Assembly (NCBI GenBank): GCA_017861215.1
Contig: JAGFXN010000130.1
Coordinates: 1-7,027, forward strand
DNA from: Deltaproteobacteria bacterium
GTDB taxonomy: Bacteria; Desulfobacterota; Desulfuromonadia; Geobacterales; DSM-12255
Direction of reading: 5' to 3'
DNA: 7,027 nucleotides
Below the pieces are notes generated by a model. That model saw only the letters and a list, made by a program, of their open reading frames with translations. It was not told the origin of the DNA and did no database searches. Below, one piece after another: positions 4,951 to 7,027 of the stretch (within the stretch, counting starts at the first letter, position 1; each line of letters begins with the position of its first letter). The translations under genes were made by a program, and so were the position numbers.

Positions 4951-6378
4951 CTACCTTAATTTTAAAGCAAAGTAGATACTGGCACTCCCGCGCCGGACAA
5001 GCAGCGCCACGCTGCCGCGTTTTTCCGCAGCCTTCATGGCCGCTGCATACTCCTGCAGATTGCCGGTTTTTCGCTGATTGACCGAAACAATTATGTCGCC
5101 GCGCTGAATCCCGCTGGCAGCGGCAGCGCTGTCAGGCTCTACCGCGGTAACGATGACGCCGGCAACTCCTGCCTGTGCCTTACTCCTTGGCAACTCATCC
5201 ACATCAAGACCAAGCCAGCCGGCCGCCGCCTTTGCCGGGCGCGGCTTGCGGGCTTCGACACTGTCGCTGCTGGCAAGCAGCAGGGTCACTTTCTGCAGCT
5301 TGCCGTCACGGAATATTTCCGCGGTCACCTGCTTGCCGACCGGCGCCTCACCGACTGCAAGCTGCAGCTGCCGGGCATCCTTCACCTCTTTGCCGTCGAA
5401 AGTAACCAGAATGTCACCCTGCCGGAGACCCGCCTTCTCCGCCGGGCTGCCTGCCATGACATCCGATATAAGCGCCCCTTTGGCTTTTTCAAGCCCGAAT
5501 GATGCGGCAATCTCCTCGGTAACCGGCTGGATGGCAACGCCGAGCCAGGCCCGGGTCACACTACCTTTCCTGATCAACTGCTCGACAACCTGCTTTGCCA
5601 TATTTACCGGTATCGCAAAACCGATTCCCTGCCCGGCGGCCACAATCGCGGTATTGATGCCGATCACTTCACCGTTGACATTCAGGAGCGGCCCGCCGGA
5701 GTTGCCGGGATTAATGGAAGCATCTGTCTGGATGAAGTTTTCATACGTCTCGATGCCCATATTGGAGCGACCGGTTGCCGAAACGACGCCGACGGTGACA
5801 GTCCGGTCGAGCCCGAACGGATTGCCTATCGCCACTGCCCACTGCCCGACCTGCAGCTTGTCGGAATCACCAAGAACTGCCACCGGCAACGGGTCTTTGG
5901 CATTTATTCTGATCACGGCAATGTCCGATTTCGGATCACCGCCGACAATTTTGGCATCGTAGATCTTCTCGTTGGAGAGTTTCACCTGAATGCTTTCGGC
6001 ATCCCGCACGACATGGTCGTTGGTAATGATGTAGCCGTCCCGGTTGATGATGAAACCCGAGCCGAGACTCGACTCCTTCCGGTAGCGCGGCCCCGAAGGC
6101 GCTTCCTCAAAGAATTCGCCGAAGAACGGGTGTACCTCGAAAAGCGGCGGCACCACCTTCTTCTTGCTGACGGTGGAGATGTTGACGACAGCGGGCGTGA
6201 CTACCTTGACCAGATTGACGAACGCCTGCTGGGTAGCGAGGATATCCTTCGGCACATCTTTGACCGGGGAGTCGACCTTGCCGGTCTCGTAGAAGACATT
6301 CTTCTCCTTGTCCCTGCTACAGGAAGTCAGGGTGAACAACATGAGAACAACTAATAAAATATAACAGTTACGATACAT
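4951..6378 (-). CDS. Lipoprotein Do/HtrA (DegP/DegQ-type) serine protease
   Basis: A 475-residue envelope protease and chaperone of the Do/DegQ family, which degrades or holds misfolded periplasmic proteins. The N-terminus is a lipoprotein signal (hydrophobic 6-17, box LTSC, lipidated Cys20); Ser at +2 favours the outer membrane. A Phe-rich loop LA precedes the trypsin-like domain. The catalytic triad is complete: His122 (ITNDHVV), Asp152 (KSDIAVI) and Ser227 (NPGNSGGP). PDZ1 spans about 277-368 (WLGVAIQPVT, AGLRQGDILVTFDG) and PDZ2 about 387-475 (GWLGLDV, SGIQRGDIIVSVN), as in full-length DegQ/DegP. The start ATG has a GAGGTGA SD seven bases upstream. It is the first gene of the leftward run and diverges from the XRE-cupin regulator gene. 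The symbol degP, degQ or mucD cannot be decided from sequence alone. The lipid anchor differs from soluble E. coli DegP and DegQ. Confidence 0.93.
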   Translation of the reverse strand: MYRNCYILLVVLMLFTLTSCSRDKEKNVFYETGKVDSPVKDVPKDILATQQAFVNLVKVVTPAVVNISTVSKKKVVPPLFEVHPFFGEFFEEAPSGPRYRKESSLGSGFIINRDGYIITNDHVVRDAESIQVKLSNEKIYDAKIVGGDPKSDIAVIRINAKDPLPVAVLGDSDKLQVGQWAVAIGNPFGLDRTVTVGVVSATGRSNMGIETYENFIQTDASINPGNSGGPLLNVNGEVIGINTAIVAAGQGIGFAIPVNMAKQVVEQLIRKGSVTRAWLGVAIQPVTEEIAASFGLEKAKGALISDVMAGSPAEKAGLRQGDILVTFDGKEVKDARQLQLAVGEAPVGKQVTAEIFRDGKLQKVTLLLASSDSVEARKPRPAKAAAGWLGLDVDELPRSKAQAGVAGVIVTAVEPDSAAAASGIQRGDIIVSVNQRKTGNLQEYAAAMKAAEKRGSVALLVRRGSASIYFALKLR

Positions 6379-6398
6379 GATCCGTCACCTCAAGCGAC

Positions 6399-6426
6399 AA
6401 TATAACCATTCAGATATATTTTGCAA
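6399..6426 (-). promoter_or_regulatory. Probable sigma-70-type promoter of the HtrA gene
   Basis: On the - strand TTGCAA (6426-6421) and TATATT (6404-6399) are separated by 16 bp. Transcription would start near 6392, immediately before the SD (6391-6385), giving a very short leader of about 14 nt. I do not see a sigma-E-like GAACTT/TCTGA pair. Confidence 0.5.
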
Positions 6427-6449
6427 GGGTAGATGAAACCGTAAACACT

Positions 6450-6484
6450 GTCAACCTGCCGGAAGCGGCAAAACAGCTGTTGAC
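6450..6484. promoter_or_regulatory. Candidate operator: inverted repeats in the HtrA/regulator divergent region
   Basis: Three nested symmetries are visible. A perfect 10-bp palindrome AACAGCTGTT (6472-6481) overlaps the first two bases of the regulator's -35 box. TGCCG-GAAG-CGGCA lies at 6457-6470. The outer GTCAAC (6450-6455) and GTTGAC (6479-6484) are inverted and 23 bp apart. Such sites are typical for a dimeric HTH protein, here plausibly the divergently encoded XRE-cupin regulator acting on itself and perhaps on the protease gene. Binding is inferred only. Confidence 0.4.
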
Positions 6485-6508
6485 CGCTGCCTTTCTTTGG
6501 CATATAAA
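6480..6508 (+). promoter_or_regulatory. Promoter of the XRE-cupin regulator gene
   Basis: TTGACC (6480-6485) and TATAAA (6503-6508) are separated by exactly 17 bp, five of six consensus bases in each. Transcription should start near 6515, with the SD GAGGAGA (6514-6520) at the very start of the mRNA and the ATG at 6529. This is the best promoter match in the window. Confidence 0.7.
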
Positions 6509-6528
6509 GCGTCGAGGAGAACAGGGTC

Positions 6529-7027
6529 ATGAGTAAGCATACTAGTGATGTATGTGAACTGAACATTGGTGAAAAGATCAGAAAACTCCGCAAAGAAGAG
6601 CGGTTAACCCTGCAGGACCTGTCTGAGCTGTCCGGACTTTCCAAGCCGCTCCTTTCCCAGATTGAGAATGGCCAGGTAATCCCGCCGATTGCCACTCTTC
6701 TGAAAATCGCCAAGGGATTGAAAGTCGGCATCCACTTTTTCTTTGAAGAAGAGGGAGACCGGCAGAAATTTGTTTTGCTGCGCGGCAGCACTGCCCCGGC
6801 GAGCCGGAGACGTTCCGGCAACGATGCACCGCAGGCATACCTGTATCATTCGCTGGCACCCGGACTGAGGAAGAAATCGATGGAACCGTTCCTGGTAGAG
6901 TTCACTCCGGGAAAGTGGGAGGACTCGCTGCTCTACCGTCATGACGGCGAAGAATTCATCTATCTTCTGCAGGGCGAGCTTGAATTCCACTACGGGCAGG
7001 AGATAATGATCCTCAAACCTGGCGACA
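6529..7027 (+). CDS. XRE-family regulator with C-terminal cupin sensor domain (3' truncated by window)
   Basis: The frame runs from ATG 6529 to the window end (166 complete codons, no stop). The start is supported by GAGGAGA eight bases upstream. Residues about 12-70 form an XRE/Cro-C1-type helix-turn-helix (IGEKIRKLRKEERLTLQDLS, SGLSKPLLSQIENG, PPIATLLKIAKGLKV). A short basic linker (SRRR, 92-95) follows. Residues from about 118 enter a cupin_2 fold, with RHDGEEFIYLLQGELEFHYG matching cupin motif 1 (His138, Glu142, Gly149), but with Gly instead of the second His of the HxH pair. Proteins of this build usually sense a small molecule in the cupin and regulate neighbouring or metabolic genes. 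The target here is unknown. Genes downstream, which would be the best clue, are outside the window. Confidence 0.9.
   Translation, partial: MSKHTSDVCELNIGEKIRKLRKEERLTLQDLSELSGLSKPLLSQIENGQVIPPIATLLKIAKGLKVGIHFFFEEEGDRQKFVLLRGSTAPASRRRSGNDAPQAYLYHSLAPGLRKKSMEPFLVEFTPGKWEDSLLYRHDGEEFIYLLQGELEFHYGQEIMILKPGD

Noticed and set aside
5153..5962. Long + strand open frame opposite the HtrA gene
   Set aside because: The - strand protease reading is complete, with triad and two PDZ domains; the + strand frame is low-complexity Ala/Ser/Pro and lacks a ribosome-binding site.

Overview
The window (about 7 kb, moderately GC-rich) looks like ordinary chromosome from a Geobacter-like member of the Desulfuromonadota (former Deltaproteobacteria). 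This is an inference from protein character: a Cys-containing OmpA lipoprotein of a type common in Geobacter, a lipoprotein Do/HtrA protease, an XRE-cupin regulator, and a small unnamed acidic protein next to rluD. There is no mobile element, CRISPR array, tRNA or rRNA.

Layout. Positions 1-81 are the last 26 codons of a + strand gene, probably a membrane protein, closed by an intrinsic terminator near 175-210. A 419-bp non-coding stretch follows. On the - strand (501-1019) is an exported TlpA/ResA-type thioredoxin-fold protein with a CSAC active site. A 443-bp divergent gap separates it from a + strand OmpA-family lipoprotein locus (1463-2544). That locus encodes an N-terminal helical domain and two tandem OmpA C-like domains, but the first OmpA domain is broken by what looks like a 28-bp deletion at about 1978. 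It closes with a strong 14-bp-stem terminator shared with the convergent - strand genes.

From 2690 to 6378 everything is on the - strand, in transcription order: lipoprotein HtrA/DegQ-type protease (6378-4951), an 86-residue protein of unknown function (4820-4560), RluD-type 23S rRNA pseudouridine synthase (about 4490-3516) and PgeF/YfiH-type laccase-domain protein (3499-2690). A hairpin terminator lies directly before rluD. An apparent -35/-10 pair is embedded in it, placed so that its transcript would begin at or next to the rluD start codon. Diverging from the protease gene is an XRE-cupin regulator (6529 to the window end, truncated) with a near-consensus promoter and two inverted repeats next to or over its -35 box.

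Functionally the window is mostly envelope maintenance (periplasmic proteolysis, thiol-disulfide chemistry, peptidoglycan-binding lipoprotein, peptidoglycan precursor editing) plus ribosome modification. I see no clearly new defence or biosynthetic system. The observations most worth a second look are the damaged two-domain OmpA lipoprotein, the compact terminator/promoter/start arrangement at rluD, and the palindromes in the protease/regulator intergenic region.
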